Shown: piece after piece, positions 24,855 through 34,645 of the stretch | Layout of the letters: each line of letters starts with the position of its first letter | How positions within the stretch are numbered: the stretch's first letter is position 1 | Assembly: GCF_013337185.1 (NCBI RefSeq) | Contig: NZ_SWDE01000002.1 | Span: 186,001-250,000 of the forward strand | Source: Serratia proteamaculans | GTDB lineage: Bacteria > Pseudomonadota > Gammaproteobacteria > Enterobacterales > Enterobacteriaceae | DNA length: 64,000 nt | Direction: 5' to 3' | Translations under genes and position numbers: made by a program | The notes under the pieces: model-generated | The model's database searches: none | What the model was told of the DNA's origin: nothing | Seen by the model: only the letters and a program-made list of their open reading frames with translations

Positions 24855-25103
24855 TTAGTTTCTGATCTTTCTGTAGACAAAAAGCACCACCAGGGCACCG
24901 ATGACTGCGACAACAAAGCTGCCCAGATTGAAGCCATCGACACGACCCATACCGAAGAAGGTACTGATATAGCCGCCGACAACGGCACCTATGACCCCCA
25001 GGATAACGGTCATGATAAAGCCGCCGCCGTCTTTGCCCGGCATGATCCATTTCGCCAAAATACCGGCAATTAACCCAAAAATGATCCAGGAAATGATGCC
25101 CAT
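24855..25103 (-). CDS. GlsB/YeaQ/YmgE-family stress-response membrane protein
   Basis: 82 aa, three hydrophobic helices separated by glycine-rich turns: MGIISWIIFGLIAGILAKW, then IMTVILGVIGAVVGGYI, and the last GSFVVAVIGALVVLFVYRK. The loop MPGKDGGG is highly typical of this family. These small inner-membrane proteins (transglycosylase-associated family) increase under stress and in stationary phase. GGGAG is found before the start. A single gene with its own terminator. Confidence 0.92.
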   Translation of the reverse strand: MGIISWIIFGLIAGILAKWIMPGKDGGGFIMTVILGVIGAVVGGYISTFFGMGRVDGFNLGSFVVAVIGALVVLFVYRKIRN

Positions 25104-25391
25104 TTTTACTCTCCCTATTACTTTTTGCCTTAAGAAAACCTATCACCAGACCCACGACGGCGCCTGCTCGCTACTTTCACACCTGCCCCTTCCCTTAACG
25201 GCAGAACGATACAGGGTAAATCTCGATAAACGCGCGTCTTTACACAATGACTATAGTCAAATATCAGCAGTTTACCCACTTCCGTCTGTCTGAATTTACC
25301 TGTGCAAAAATTAACCGCATTCATCTCGCTGTCATTTGCACCGGCTATAATAAAAAGAACGACAGGTGAGGCTTCACGCCGGAGACCGATC

Positions 25392-25478
25392 ATGACCAAC
25401 ACGCCATTTATACTGATACTGGCCGCAATTTATGCCCTGGCTGCCGTCTGGGATGGCTCAGCTGCTCTGCTGATGTAA
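25392..25478 (+). CDS. candidate small hydrophobic protein, 28 aa
   Basis: ATG 25392 with GGAG eight bases upstream, 28 codons, TAA 25476-25478. The product is MTNTPFILILAAIYALAAVW followed by DGSAALLM: nearly the whole length is one membrane helix with a single aspartate. It resembles other tiny enterobacterial membrane peptides in size, but I do not recognise it. The upstream 80 bp is AT-rich and could hold a promoter. Confidence 0.45.
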   Translation: MTNTPFILILAAIYALAAVWDGSAALLM

Positions 25479-25605
25479 TGTTACACATTCTTTGTCACTT
25501 TTTTGGCGATTTTAATTGTGTCTTGTTTTTACAGAACATTAATTGTCTGAAAGCCAACAAGAAATGCCACTGCGCTTGGATAAAAATCTCATTAACCGCC
25601 AGGCC

Positions 25606-26508
25606 TCAGGTTTCGCAAAACGGCTTGATTAACTGGCTGAACCATTCGGCAAAGGCGGTTAAACGCGCCGAACGCTGACGACGATGGGGATAAAGCAAAG
25701 CCATGCTCATTGCCGGTGGCCGGGCCTGCGGCAAGATCTCGCACAGGCTGCCGTTATCCAGGTAGTGTTGAACGTCAAAACGCGGTATCTGCATCATTCC
25801 CAACCCCACCAGGCAACAACCGATATAGTTTTCTACGTTGTTCACCGTCACCCGGCTACGCAGCGTTTTTTCAAAAAGCTGTCCATCCTGCTGCCACTGC
25901 CAGCTATCCGCCCCTGCCAAAGTCGGCTGTGCATAGCCCACAACCCAATGTTCTGCCAATTGGGCGGGATGCTCCGGCGTACCGTAACGCTGCAAATAAT
26001 CCGGGCTGGCACAGTTGATCATACTCAGGCGGCCCAGCGGCTGGCTGACCAGGCTGCTGTCGCTGAGGCTACCGACACGGACCACGCAGTCGATCCCTTC
26101 CTGGATCAAATCGACTGAACGGTCGCTGGCGCTGAGAAACAGTTGAATTTCAGGGTACTGCTGGAAAAAGTCCGGCAGCGCCGGCACGATCATTCGCCGG
26201 GCGATGCGGCTGGGGACATCAACCGTCAAGCGCCCCCCGATCGGGCCGTTTTGCCGGTGAAACAGACTTTCCAATGCCTGCACGTCAAACAGCAGGCTGC
26301 GTGCTTTTTCGAGCAACAGTTCACCGTCGCTGGTCAGTTGTACCCGGCGAGTGGTGCGATGAAACAGGCGGGCGCCCATTTCATGTTCCAATTGCTGTAT
26401 CGCGGCCGAAACCGTGGTTTTTGGCATCAGCAGGATTTGCGAAGCCCGGATAAAACTGCCCACTTCGGCCACCTGGATAAAGACCCGCAATCTCCCTATT
26501 TTATCCAC
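25606..26508 (-). CDS. LysR-family regulator
   Basis: 300 aa. The N-terminal helix-turn-helix is RASQILLMPKTTVSAAIQQLE, and the effector domain with RRMIVPALPDFFQQYPEIQL is typical of the CrgA/YafC subgroup. It lies 53 bp downstream of an SDR gene on the same strand, so the two may share a transcript, though it may also have its own promoter. Ligand unknown. Confidence 0.85.
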   Translation of the reverse strand: MDKIGRLRVFIQVAEVGSFIRASQILLMPKTTVSAAIQQLEHEMGARLFHRTTRRVQLTSDGELLLEKARSLLFDVQALESLFHRQNGPIGGRLTVDVPSRIARRMIVPALPDFFQQYPEIQLFLSASDRSVDLIQEGIDCVVRVGSLSDSSLVSQPLGRLSMINCASPDYLQRYGTPEHPAQLAEHWVVGYAQPTLAGADSWQWQQDGQLFEKTLRSRVTVNNVENYIGCCLVGLGMMQIPRFDVQHYLDNGSLCEILPQARPPAMSMALLYPHRRQRSARLTAFAEWFSQLIKPFCET

Positions 26509-26561
26509 CGGCAGTGCATCCTGTTAAACAGGCTGCGGCACCGGCCGCAGCAAAATTGATA

Positions 26562-27335
26562 TTAACGGGTAGTATAGCCACCGTTGGCAAACAGCGTCTG
26601 CCCGGTGATCCACCAGCCGTCGGTGACCAGAAATTTGACGATCGGCGCGATGTCCTCAATGTCGGTCAGGCCGGTTTTTGAGAACTTGCTCAGCGCAGCG
26701 GCACTGCTGTGATACTCCACTGCCTCTTTGCTTTCCTGACCGTAGAAGAACGGCGTATCCATCGGGCCAGGGCCGATGGCATTCACGCTGATGCCCCGCT
26801 CGCCAAACTCTTTGGACGCGGCACGAGTAAAGTGCTCCACCGGTGCCTTGCTACCCGGATAGACGGCATAAAACGGCGTATAAGCCGCCAGCAGCGAACT
26901 GACAATGGACACAATCCGACCGTTGTCGGCCAAATGCTTGCCTGCCTGCTGGATAAAGAAGAAAGCCGCCTTGGAATTGATGTCAAAACTGCTGTCGTAA
27001 TCCGCTTCGGTCACCTCGGCAATCGGTTTTTTGATCACCAGACCGGCGGTATTGACGGCAATATCCACTTTGCCGAATGCCTTGACCGCTTGCTCAAACA
27101 GCTGCGCCACGTTAGCGGGCTGAGTCAAATCGCCCTGTACCGCTATCGCCTGGGCGCCCGCCGCGTGAACCGCCTTCAGCGTTTCCTCCGCTGCCGCCCG
27201 GGTTGCGTCGCTGTTGTAATGCACCACTATCGCTGCTGCCCCACTGGCCGCCAGATCGCGCGCCACCAGGCCACCCAGGTTCTTCGCACCGCCAGCGATC
27301 AACACCACTTTTCCATTCAAAGATTGCTTGCTCAT
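26562..27335 (-). CDS. SDR-family oxidoreductase
   Basis: 257 aa, classical short-chain dehydrogenase. The cofactor motif is IAGGAKNLGGLVARDLA (glycine-rich loop), NTAG gives the NNAG-like block, and the active site has SIVSSLLAAYTPFYAVYPGSK with the YxxxK pair. The ending WITGQTLFANGGYTTR is also usual. It is likely an NADP(H)-dependent carbonyl reductase of unknown substrate. The LysR gene that follows on the same strand probably regulates it. A 271-bp gap separates it from the divergent VOC gene. Confidence 0.85.
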   Translation of the reverse strand: MSKQSLNGKVVLIAGGAKNLGGLVARDLAASGAAAIVVHYNSDATRAAAEETLKAVHAAGAQAIAVQGDLTQPANVAQLFEQAVKAFGKVDIAVNTAGLVIKKPIAEVTEADYDSSFDINSKAAFFFIQQAGKHLADNGRIVSIVSSLLAAYTPFYAVYPGSKAPVEHFTRAASKEFGERGISVNAIGPGPMDTPFFYGQESKEAVEYHSSAAALSKFSKTGLTDIEDIAPIVKFLVTDGWWITGQTLFANGGYTTR

Positions 27336-27606
27336 TACAGTGACTCCGTTAGTGAAGGTTGTAACGAGTATAGGAACTGTGACCGCTCAGATAATCTGTC
27401 CAAATCGGGATGAACCATCCCGGTTTTTCGGTCAATACTTCCAAGTGTACAAAAAATACCCACAGCGTGATCGGCAGCCAAACATTCAGCGGAAATCGCA
27501 CTACACTTGTAAGTTTCCAACAGCAATAGTCGCAATGAGAAACTATTGTTTTCCGCCCGCCGTAGGCCGCTAAACGCCCAGACGGGCCATAACAGAGGTC
27601 AATGTC

Positions 27607-28023
27607 ATGGTGATTCAACCCTATTTATTCTTTAGCGGTAACTGTGAGCAGGCAGTGAACTTCTACGTGCAGCAGTTGGGTGCCACGCTTGAAATGATGA
27701 TGCGTTACAAAGAGATGCCCGAGGAAGCCAAACAGGGCAACCCTCAAGATGTCAATCCGGAGTCCATCATGCATGCCCGGCTGCTGATAGGGGAAACCGC
27801 GCTGATGGCCTCGGATGGCTGCCCACAGGATGGCGCCGACGCATCACACAAGGGATTTGCCCTGTCGCTCAACCCGAGTACCGTGGATCAAGGGCGCGAA
27901 CTGTTTGAAAAACTGTCGCAGGGCGGCCAAGTGACCATGCCTTATCAGTCCACCTTCTGGGCCAAAGGTTTTGGTATGTTGACCGACCAGTTTGGCGTCA
28001 ATTGGATGATTAACGTTGAATAG
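27607..28023 (+). CDS. VOC-family protein, PhnB/YjdN-like
   Basis: 138 aa of the glyoxalase/bleomycin-resistance fold. IQPYLFFSGNCEQAVNFYVQ and the C-terminal FWAKGFGMLTDQFGVNWMI are the marks of the PhnB/YjdN group (3-demethylubiquinone-9 methyltransferase-like in older terms). Metal-binding residues of true glyoxalases are largely missing, so an enzyme role is uncertain. Ribosome site GAGG at 27596-27599. A single-gene unit. Confidence 0.85.
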   Translation: MVIQPYLFFSGNCEQAVNFYVQQLGATLEMMMRYKEMPEEAKQGNPQDVNPESIMHARLLIGETALMASDGCPQDGADASHKGFALSLNPSTVDQGRELFEKLSQGGQVTMPYQSTFWAKGFGMLTDQFGVNWMINVE

Positions 28024-28075
28024 TTCGTCATCCCGCTGCGGTGTCCGCCTCTGATAGCGGGCACCCTGGCATCCA

Positions 28076-28273
28076 TCATCCGTTGTAGTGATACCAGTCA
28101 TAGGCCGCCATGGCGAACAGCACAAACAGCGCCGTCAGCAGCACCAATCCCAAACGCCAGTACGGTGATTTACGCTGCCGCCAGGCAAACAGGATCATTA
28201 ACGCCAGCACTCCCAGCGTCACCGGGTAATAAACCGCCAGCGTCAGCAAAGTAATAATGATGTAGTCAGACAT
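28076..28273 (-). CDS. small membrane hypothetical protein, 65 aa
   Basis: ATG 28273 has AGGGA nine bases upstream. Two clear membrane helices are present, about residues 5-28 (IITLLTLAVYYPVTLGVLAL) and 40-58 (LGLVLLTALFVLFAMAAY), separated by a basic loop WRQRKSPYWR, which should be cytosolic. This gives a hairpin topology with both ends outside. I do not recognise the family. It is convergent with the VOC gene and divergent from the GGDEF gene. Confidence 0.65.
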   Translation of the reverse strand: MSDYIIITLLTLAVYYPVTLGVLALMILFAWRQRKSPYWRLGLVLLTALFVLFAMAAYDWYHYNG

Positions 28274-28458
28274 GCGAGCGATCCCTGTATTCTCTCCGTA
28301 GGTTTAATGCGGAGGGTATAATCGGAGCCAATATATTCTTCCTCTGCCCTCAACAACTTATTCATTTTCACCGTTTAAGGTGTAGTGGTCCAGGTGATTA
28401 ACGAATAAGATGTAGGATTGTTCTTACCTCGATTTAAAGATTGTACAGCAAGGGTGAC

Positions 28459-30009
28459 ATGACACAGCAGCAACTGCAGGATGCCGAACGGCCTCGCAAC
28501 GGTAAAAACTCCCCGTTATTATTTCAGGCCGGCGTGTTTGTCGTCATCGTTGCCGTTACGCTGATCCTGTTTAACGCCTGGCAAATTTGGAATGCCCATC
28601 AGCGCGACTTGCAAAGTGCCGAGTATGAATCGGCCAATTTGGCCCGTGCGCTGGCGCAGCATGCCGATGACACCTTTATGCAGACCGACAGCACGCTGTC
28701 CGACCTGAGTGAACGCATTCAGGTTGACGGGCTGGCCAGCCCACAGCTGTTACGATTGCAAAAAGTGATGCAAACCCAGGTGGGTAACCTGCCGCAACTG
28801 CACGGGCTGTTTGTGTACGATGCACAAGGCAATTGGATCGTCACTTCATCAGGCCGCTTTGTACAAAATGCCAACAATGCCGACCGGGAATATTTTAAAT
28901 ATCACCTCGAGCACAACAGCAATGCCGTTTATATCGGCAAGGTGGTGCGCAGCCGCTCTACCGGTGATTTGATCATTCCGGTATCACGCCGTATCAACCA
29001 CCCGGACGGCAGCTTTGCCGGGGTCGTGCTGGCCACATTGTATATCAATTATTTCCGCCAGTTTTACGATACCTTTGCGCTAAACAGCGATGCTTCACTC
29101 AATCTGTTATTGGCGGATGGCACCATCCTCTACCGTCGCCCTTATTCCCTGGCGGCCATCGGCAAGAATATTTCCGAAGGCGTGCTGTTCCGGGAAATAT
29201 TGCCACACTCCGAATTCGGCAATGCCACCATTACCTCGCGCTACGACAAGGTAGAACGGATTTACGGCTATTCGCGGGTTAACCGCTATCCGCTGGTGAT
29301 TGCCGCCGGGTTGTCGAAAAAAGATGTGCTGGCTGATTGGCGCAACGACTCCGGCCTGTTTGCCCTGGGGGGGGCCACTCTGCTTGCCATCCTGTTGGCC
29401 ATGGGGCTGGTGTTGATGCGTCAGATTAACCACAGCGTGCGCACCGAAGCCGAGCTGATGCGCACTCGCGATCAGCTCACCAGCATCAACCGGACCCTGG
29501 AAGAACTGGCCTTGCTGGACGGCCTGACCGGGCTGGCCAACCGCCGCCAGTTTGATATCGCCTTAAAGAATGAGCTGATGCGCGCCTCACGCAACTACCG
29601 CAGCGTGGCGCTGTTGATGTTGGATATCGACTATTTCAAGCAGTATAACGACATCTATGGCCACGTCGCCGGTGACCAGTGTCTGCAACAGATCGGACAG
29701 ATGCTCAAGGGTATGGCCAGCCGCAGCAACGACATCATGGCCCGCTACGGCGGTGAAGAAATGGCCATCATATTGCCGGATACCGACGCTCAGGGCGCAC
29801 TGATTTTCGCCGAGCGCGTCATCGAAGCGGTGCGCGCGCTAAAAATACCTCATGACGGCAACCCCCATGGCGTCATCACCATCAGCATAGGGATCTACGC
29901 CAAGGTGCCGCATATGTATAACGACACGCCGATGAGCTTTATCAATCAGGCTGACAGCGCACTGTACCAGGCGAAAGCCCAGGGCAAAAACCGCATTTAC
30001 TCCGCTTGA
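28459..30009 (+). CDS. membrane diguanylate cyclase with periplasmic CACHE sensor
   Basis: 516 aa. A membrane helix at about 20-45, a periplasmic part with the double-CACHE pattern (QADSTLSDL-like QTDSTLSDLSERI, VTSSGRF, NADREYFKYH, PVSRRINHPDGSFAGVV) and a second helix at about 295-320. The GGDEF domain occupies the last 170 residues: the active site reads GGEEM (431-435) and the inhibitory I-site RSND lies at 422-425, five residues before it, so feedback by c-di-GMP is likely. ATG 28459 is used behind AAGGGTG; an in-frame TTG at 28441 is less likely. Confidence 0.9.
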   Translation: MTQQQLQDAERPRNGKNSPLLFQAGVFVVIVAVTLILFNAWQIWNAHQRDLQSAEYESANLARALAQHADDTFMQTDSTLSDLSERIQVDGLASPQLLRLQKVMQTQVGNLPQLHGLFVYDAQGNWIVTSSGRFVQNANNADREYFKYHLEHNSNAVYIGKVVRSRSTGDLIIPVSRRINHPDGSFAGVVLATLYINYFRQFYDTFALNSDASLNLLLADGTILYRRPYSLAAIGKNISEGVLFREILPHSEFGNATITSRYDKVERIYGYSRVNRYPLVIAAGLSKKDVLADWRNDSGLFALGGATLLAILLAMGLVLMRQINHSVRTEAELMRTRDQLTSINRTLEELALLDGLTGLANRRQFDIALKNELMRASRNYRSVALLMLDIDYFKQYNDIYGHVAGDQCLQQIGQMLKGMASRSNDIMARYGGEEMAIILPDTDAQGALIFAERVIEAVRALKIPHDGNPHGVITISIGIYAKVPHMYNDTPMSFINQADSALYQAKAQGKNRIYSA

Positions 30010-30016
30010 CCCGCGG

Positions 30017-30040
30017 GGCCGCCTTTAGCAAAAGGCGGCC
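30017..30040. terminator. hairpin after the diguanylate cyclase gene
   Basis: GGCCGCCTTT-agca-AAAGGCGGCC, a perfect 10-bp stem starting 8 bp after the stop. No T tract, yet the stem is very stable. Confidence 0.6.
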
Positions 30041-30077
30041 CGGATAAAATCAAGCCACAGAGTAAAATCATCATGCC

Positions 30078-30278
30078 TATACCCTATAGCTTTCAAGTTG
30101 CAGCTAGGCGCCCAGCTCGCTCATCCCCAGGCGCTTACTTTAGTAAGTAACTGGGGTGAGCGACAAATCTGTCGGGAACAGATTTGAACGCTGCTTGCAG
30201 CGGCCCTGAAAGGGCAAGGCCCATGGATGGGCCTTGTAAGCAGGTAACAACGCTGCGGCTTGAAAGATGACGGGTATA
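30078..30278. repeat. 201-bp palindromic MITE-like repeat element
   Basis: Terminal inverted repeats of 27 bp begin with TATACCC (30078-30104 and 30252-30278, 21 of 27 matching) and contain CTTTCAAG. Inside, three hairpins follow one another: CGCTCATCCCCAG with CTGGGGTGAGCG, AAATCTGT with ACAGATTT, and AAGGCCCATnnATGGGCCTT. There is no coding frame. Such elements with ends of the type ATACCCGTCATCTTTCAAG are scattered in Serratia and related genomes (from memory), usually between genes. Confidence 0.7.
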
Positions 30279-30515
30279 ATCGATGCTTTTGATTTATTAC
30301 CAATAAACCCATTAATTCCGCTTAAATCTATTTTTACCCATTCGTGCGATTAGCACATCGTTTAATCTCTGTTTAGTGTTTGGCGAATTTTAATAATGCT
30401 ACCATTATTAAAGTCAGCTTATTACCCACTAATTCAATTCGCGAATAATTCCCGCGGGTTATAAATTCCATTCAAATAAAAAAATCAAAAGAACCCTACT
30501 TTGCAAGGAGATTGG
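30279..30515 (+). other. AT-rich gap upstream of kdoO
   Basis: About 240 bp with no gene. The sequence is AT-rich (for example GAATTTTAATAATGCTACCATTATTAAAG) and probably holds the kdoO promoter; I could not fix the -35/-10 elements with confidence. Confidence 0.4.
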
Positions 30516-31418
30516 ATGCTTATGGATAGCCTTATGCCGGAACAGGCGTTGATGACATTGCCACAACGGCTGTGGGACAGTGCCCCTCTGCCTGTTGCCC
30601 ACACCGCCGTTGAGGCGCTGGAGCAAGGAAAAGTATTGTTTTTACCCGAATTGAAATTTCCATTGTTAGCCGATGAAATAACGTTATTGGATCCCGCACT
30701 GGTGGATATAAAACGTAAAAACATCAGCTATTGGCCAGAAAGCCAAAAATTATCTGGCGTAGCAATAGCGGCGCAACGGCCGCAGGTACAGGCATTGCTG
30801 GAACGTTATTATCAGGCCAGCCGACAGTTAATCGCCGGTTTACTGCCTCATTATCAGCAGACCTTGCATTCACCGGTTAACACGCTGCGCCTGCACCCGG
30901 TTTCAGCCTGGCGCGCGACCAGTTCATGGCGCAAGGACGACAGTCGTTTGCACGTTGACGCCTTCCCGTCACGCCCCAATCAGGGGGAACGCATCCTGCG
31001 TATTTTTACCAACATCAATCCGCACGGCGAGCATCGCCAATGGCGCGTCGGCGAACCCTTTCCCCAATTGGCACGACGTTTTATACCGCGCCTGCCGCGC
31101 TATTCGCCATTGAGCAGTTGGCTACAGCATACAGTCGGCATCACCAAGCGCCGCCGCAGCCATTACGACCACCTGATGCTGCACCTGCACGATGCGATGA
31201 AAGCCGACCAAAACTACCAACAGCAAGGCCCCCAGTTGGCACTCGACCTGCCGCCGGGCAGCAGTTGGATCTGTTTTTCCGATCAGACGCCGCATGCAGC
31301 GATGGCCGGCCAGTTTATGTTGGAACAAACCTTCCTGCTGCCGGTCAGCGCGATGAAAAATCCACGCCAGTCGCCGCTAAAAATGCTGGAAACGCTGCTG
31401 CGCAAACCCTTGATTTAA
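30516..31418 (+). CDS. kdoO: Kdo hydroxylase (Fe2+/2-oxoglutarate-dependent)
   Basis: 300 aa that matches the Kdo-hydroxylase family. KdoO adds a 3-OH to the outer Kdo of Kdo2-lipid A, using O2 and 2-oxoglutarate, which strengthens the envelope against acid and other stress. The iron-binding triad is seen as HxD in RLHVDAFPSRP (H146, D148) and a distal histidine in SDQTPHAAMAG (H260). IRIFTNINPHGEHRQW-type residues (RILRIFTNINPHGEHRQW) are family marks. ATG 30516 has AAGGAG five bases upstream. It overlaps the convergent ATPase gene by 4 bp. Confidence 0.9.
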   Translation: MLMDSLMPEQALMTLPQRLWDSAPLPVAHTAVEALEQGKVLFLPELKFPLLADEITLLDPALVDIKRKNISYWPESQKLSGVAIAAQRPQVQALLERYYQASRQLIAGLLPHYQQTLHSPVNTLRLHPVSAWRATSSWRKDDSRLHVDAFPSRPNQGERILRIFTNINPHGEHRQWRVGEPFPQLARRFIPRLPRYSPLSSWLQHTVGITKRRRSHYDHLMLHLHDAMKADQNYQQQGPQLALDLPPGSSWICFSDQTPHAAMAGQFMLEQTFLLPVSAMKNPRQSPLKMLETLLRKPLI

Positions 31419-32518
31419 TCCGCGGTTAGCAGCAGGGTTTCCCCCTGTTGCTGCGCCAGTTGATAATGCGTGACCAGGCTGTGGCGGCCAATCAGTTCGG
31501 CCAATTGTGGTGAATGGCTGGTGATCCAAAGTTGGCTGTATCGGCTGGCCTCGGCGATCAGCATTGCCAGTGCTGGCAGCAACTGCGGATGTAGACTGTT
31601 TTCCGGTTCGTTAAAGGCCATAAATGCCGGTGGCCGCGGGCTGAGCATCGCCACCGCCAGGCAGAGAAAACGCAGCGTACCGTCCGAAAGCTCGGCACTG
31701 TCCAAAGGCCGTAAAATCCCGGCCCGATGCATCAATAGCTGAAAGCGCCCCTGCGGTGCCTGTATTTCAAACTCACTGTCCGGAAAGGCCTGCCCCAGGA
31801 TCTCATGCAACAACTCCCCGTTGCCTATCTCGCAAACGGTTTCAAAAGCGGCGGCCAGATTGCTGCCGTCATGCGCCAGCACCGGCGCGCGGATACCCAC
31901 CTGCGGCGCACGCAGTGGCGAACCGGGCCAAACGGCAAACTCATGATAAAAACGCCACTGGCGCAGGTTTTCCCGTACCTGCGACACTTCAGGATACAGA
32001 TGAGGGTCGGCAAGCTGACCAAACACCGACTCCTCTGCATGCAAACTGGCGGGATAAGTCGTGCGTTCGCCCTGAATATTGGTCAGGAATGCGCTTTGAT
32101 TACGCCGCTCCAGCACCCGCGTCGACGGGCGACGGCCATGGCCGGTGATCCACAGCGATTCCTCTTTGACCAGCGGATCGAGTTGAAACAGACTGTCGGT
32201 AGGATCGGGGAACCCCAGCTGCAACTGATAATCGAAGTCCTCAAGGGTGGCAGACAGCAACATCCGTTTCGGATCGCCCCGCCGCTCGCCCGGGCGCAAT
32301 CCTCCGGCCCACATCGCCTTCTGAATGCCGCCCTCCTCGGCCAACGCCGTAGACAAGCGCCCACATGCCGCCTCGTGGATCAGCCGTACCGCTTTATACA
32401 GGTTGGATTTACCGCAGCCGTTCGGGCCGCTAATCACATTCAGGCGGCCCAGTTGCAGTTGCAGGTTGCGGATAGAACGGAAGCCACTTAGCTGGAGTTG
32501 TTGGATCGTCATAGGCAC
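31415..32518 (-). CDS. AAA/ABC-type ATPase, RecF/OLD-like
   Basis: 367 aa. Walker A is GPNGCGKSNLYKA (about residues 30-42); the signature-like LSDGTLRFL precedes Walker B FMAFNEPENSLHP and a switch-like WITSHSPQLAELI at the end. This is the pattern of single-chain RecF/SMC-like ATPases (DUF2813-type or AAA_21). No nuclease (TOPRIM) domain is present, and no partner gene stands beside it, so a defence role is not supported. Function unknown. A second ATG two codons downstream is also possible as the start. Confidence 0.75.
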   Translation of the reverse strand: MPMTIQQLQLSGFRSIRNLQLQLGRLNVISGPNGCGKSNLYKAVRLIHEAACGRLSTALAEEGGIQKAMWAGGLRPGERRGDPKRMLLSATLEDFDYQLQLGFPDPTDSLFQLDPLVKEESLWITGHGRRPSTRVLERRNQSAFLTNIQGERTTYPASLHAEESVFGQLADPHLYPEVSQVRENLRQWRFYHEFAVWPGSPLRAPQVGIRAPVLAHDGSNLAAAFETVCEIGNGELLHEILGQAFPDSEFEIQAPQGRFQLLMHRAGILRPLDSAELSDGTLRFLCLAVAMLSPRPPAFMAFNEPENSLHPQLLPALAMLIAEASRYSQLWITSHSPQLAELIGRHSLVTHYQLAQQQGETLLLTAD

Positions 32519-32572
32519 AATTATTAGTCAGGGGGATGGCGCATCTTAACATAGCTGCCATCCCCTCCGTCT

Positions 32573-34645
32573 TTAGCTTGCCGCCTCAAAATCCCCTTGC
32601 TGGCGGGCTACCAGCGTCAGAATACTGTACAGCGCCACCGCCTGCTGATGCTGATTAAGCACCTGCACATCCCACACCACCACGCCATGCGGACGATCTT
32701 CCGCGGTTTTCTGCGGCTTGCGGATTTTCTTCTTGCAGGTCAGCCGCACCTGGATGGTATCGCCAATTTTCACCGGCTCGATAAAACGCAGGTTTTCCAT
32801 GCCGTAGTTAGCGATCACCGGCCCTACCCCCGGGTCGACAAACAAACCGGCAGCGGCAGAAACTACAAAGTAGCCATGCGCGACCCGTTCGCCAAACAGG
32901 GATTCGGCGGCACCGATTTTGTCCATATGAGCATAAAAATGGTCACCGCTCAGACAGGCAAAGTTAACGATATCGGCTTCGGTCAGGGTACGCCGTGCGG
33001 TGAGCAGGCTTTCACCCAGCCGCAGTTGTTCAAAGTATTTACGGAACGGATGAACCGGATCCTCAATCACCGTCGCCCCGCGCACCCACTCGCGGCCAAT
33101 CGCCGCCAGCATCGCCGGGCTGCCCTGGATCGCCGTGCGTTGCATATAGTGTTTTACCGCCCGTAACCCGCCCAGTTCCTCACCGCCCCCCGCTCGCCCT
33201 GGCCCGCCGTGCACCAGCATGGGTAACGGGGAACCGTGGCCGGTAGACTCCACCGCCGCCTGTTGATCCAAAATCAGCATACGGCCATGGGCGCAGGCCG
33301 TCGCGCGGATAAACCGCGTTGCCAAAGTTTCATCGGCGGTCACCAGCGATCCCGCCAGGCTGCCCTGGCCCATTAACGCCAGTTCGATCGCCTGTTCGGT
33401 GTGCTGATAAGGCATCAGCGTCGCCACCGGGCCAAAGGCTTCGGTACCGTGCACCGCCTGATGGGTGAAGGGATCGGCGCAGTACAACAGGGTGGCCGGG
33501 TAAAATGCGCCGTTATTCGCATTTTCGCCCATCACTGTCAGTTTATCCGCCACGGCACCGCACAAGGGTTCACAGCCGTTATGCAGCAGGAAATCGACCT
33601 TTTGCTGCACGTCATTGCGTTGTTCGTGGCTGACCAGCGCCCCCATGCGCACCTGTTCCAGTTTAGGGTCACCCACCGTGACCCCGGCCAGGCGTTGCAA
33701 CAGCGCCTGCTGCACTTCTGCCACCCGCTTTGCCGGCACGATAATCCGCCGGATGGCGGTACATTTTTGCCCGGCCTTGGCGGTCATCTCGCGGCACACT
33801 TCTTTGATAAACAGCGCAAACTCCGGCATTTGCGGTGTCACATCTTCCCCCAACACACAGCAGTTGAGCGAATCGGCCTCCATGGTGAAGGCAATGGATT
33901 TTTCCAGCAGGCGCGGATGGGCCCGCAACTGCTGACCGGTCTGCGCCGAGCCGGTAAAGGTCACCGCATCCTGATAATCGAGATGCTCAAACATGTCGCC
34001 GATACCGCCGCACACCAGTTGCAGCGCGCCCTCCGGCACCAACCCGCTGTCGATAATCAATTTGACCATCGCCTGCGTTAACTGCGCGGTGGCGGTTGCC
34101 GGTTTGATGATCGCTGGCATCCCCGCCAGCCAGGTCGGTGCCAGCTTTTCCAGCATCCCCCAGCAGGGGAAGTTAAAGGCATTGATATGCAAGGCCACGC
34201 CAGGACGTGAAGTCAGCACATGGCGGGCGGCGAACTGCGACTGTTTGGACAGCGGGATCAGTTCGTCTTCCGGCCACAGGGTATCGTCCGGCAGTTCACG
34301 GCCTGCCAGACCGGCATAGGCAAACAGCGTGGCGATACCGCCTTCAATATCCACCCAGCCGTCACTGCGGGTCGCGCCGGTCTGGTACGAAATTTCATAC
34401 AGCACTTCTTTATGGGCCAGCAGGTGTTTGGCCACCGCTTTCATCATCTGCGCGCGCTGCTGGAAAGTCATCTGCGCCAGCGCCTTGCCACCCCGGCTGC
34501 GCGCATACTCCAGGCTGGCGGCCAGCGGCAGCCCGTCGGAACAAACCTGATACAGCGGTTCGCCGGTAACGGCGTGATGGATTTCGCGGGCGATGCCCTG
34601 GCCGAACACCCAGCCGCCTGAAAGGTAACTGTGTAACTGCTGCAT
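32573..34645 (-). CDS. paaZ: PaaZ: oxepin-CoA hydrolase / 3-oxo-5,6-dehydrosuberyl-CoA semialdehyde dehydrogenase
   Basis: 690-aa bifunctional enzyme. Residues 1 to about 520 form an aldehyde dehydrogenase, with E256 (in FTMEADSLN) and the nucleophile C295 (KAGQKCTAI) at the same numbers as in E. coli. The C-terminal MaoC-type hydratase holds [15 protein letters not shown]. The hydratase opens the oxepin-CoA ring and the dehydrogenase oxidises the resulting aldehyde with NADP+. The gene is divergent from paaA across 318 bp, as in E. coli, and presumably also under PaaX control. Full length. Confidence 0.96.
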   Translation of the reverse strand: MQQLHSYLSGGWVFGQGIAREIHHAVTGEPLYQVCSDGLPLAASLEYARSRGGKALAQMTFQQRAQMMKAVAKHLLAHKEVLYEISYQTGATRSDGWVDIEGGIATLFAYAGLAGRELPDDTLWPEDELIPLSKQSQFAARHVLTSRPGVALHINAFNFPCWGMLEKLAPTWLAGMPAIIKPATATAQLTQAMVKLIIDSGLVPEGALQLVCGGIGDMFEHLDYQDAVTFTGSAQTGQQLRAHPRLLEKSIAFTMEADSLNCCVLGEDVTPQMPEFALFIKEVCREMTAKAGQKCTAIRRIIVPAKRVAEVQQALLQRLAGVTVGDPKLEQVRMGALVSHEQRNDVQQKVDFLLHNGCEPLCGAVADKLTVMGENANNGAFYPATLLYCADPFTHQAVHGTEAFGPVATLMPYQHTEQAIELALMGQGSLAGSLVTADETLATRFIRATACAHGRMLILDQQAAVESTGHGSPLPMLVHGGPGRAGGGEELGGLRAVKHYMQRTAIQGSPAMLAAIGREWVRGATVIEDPVHPFRKYFEQLRLGESLLTARRTLTEADIVNFACLSGDHFYAHMDKIGAAESLFGERVAHGYFVVSAAAGLFVDPGVGPVIANYGMENLRFIEPVKIGDTIQVRLTCKKKIRKPQKTAEDRPHGVVVWDVQVLNQHQQAVALYSILTLVARQQGDFEAAS

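Noticed and set aside
31415-32518. OLD-type defence ATPase
   Set aside because: No TOPRIM nuclease domain, no partner nuclease, protease or toxin gene nearby, so a defence role cannot be supported.
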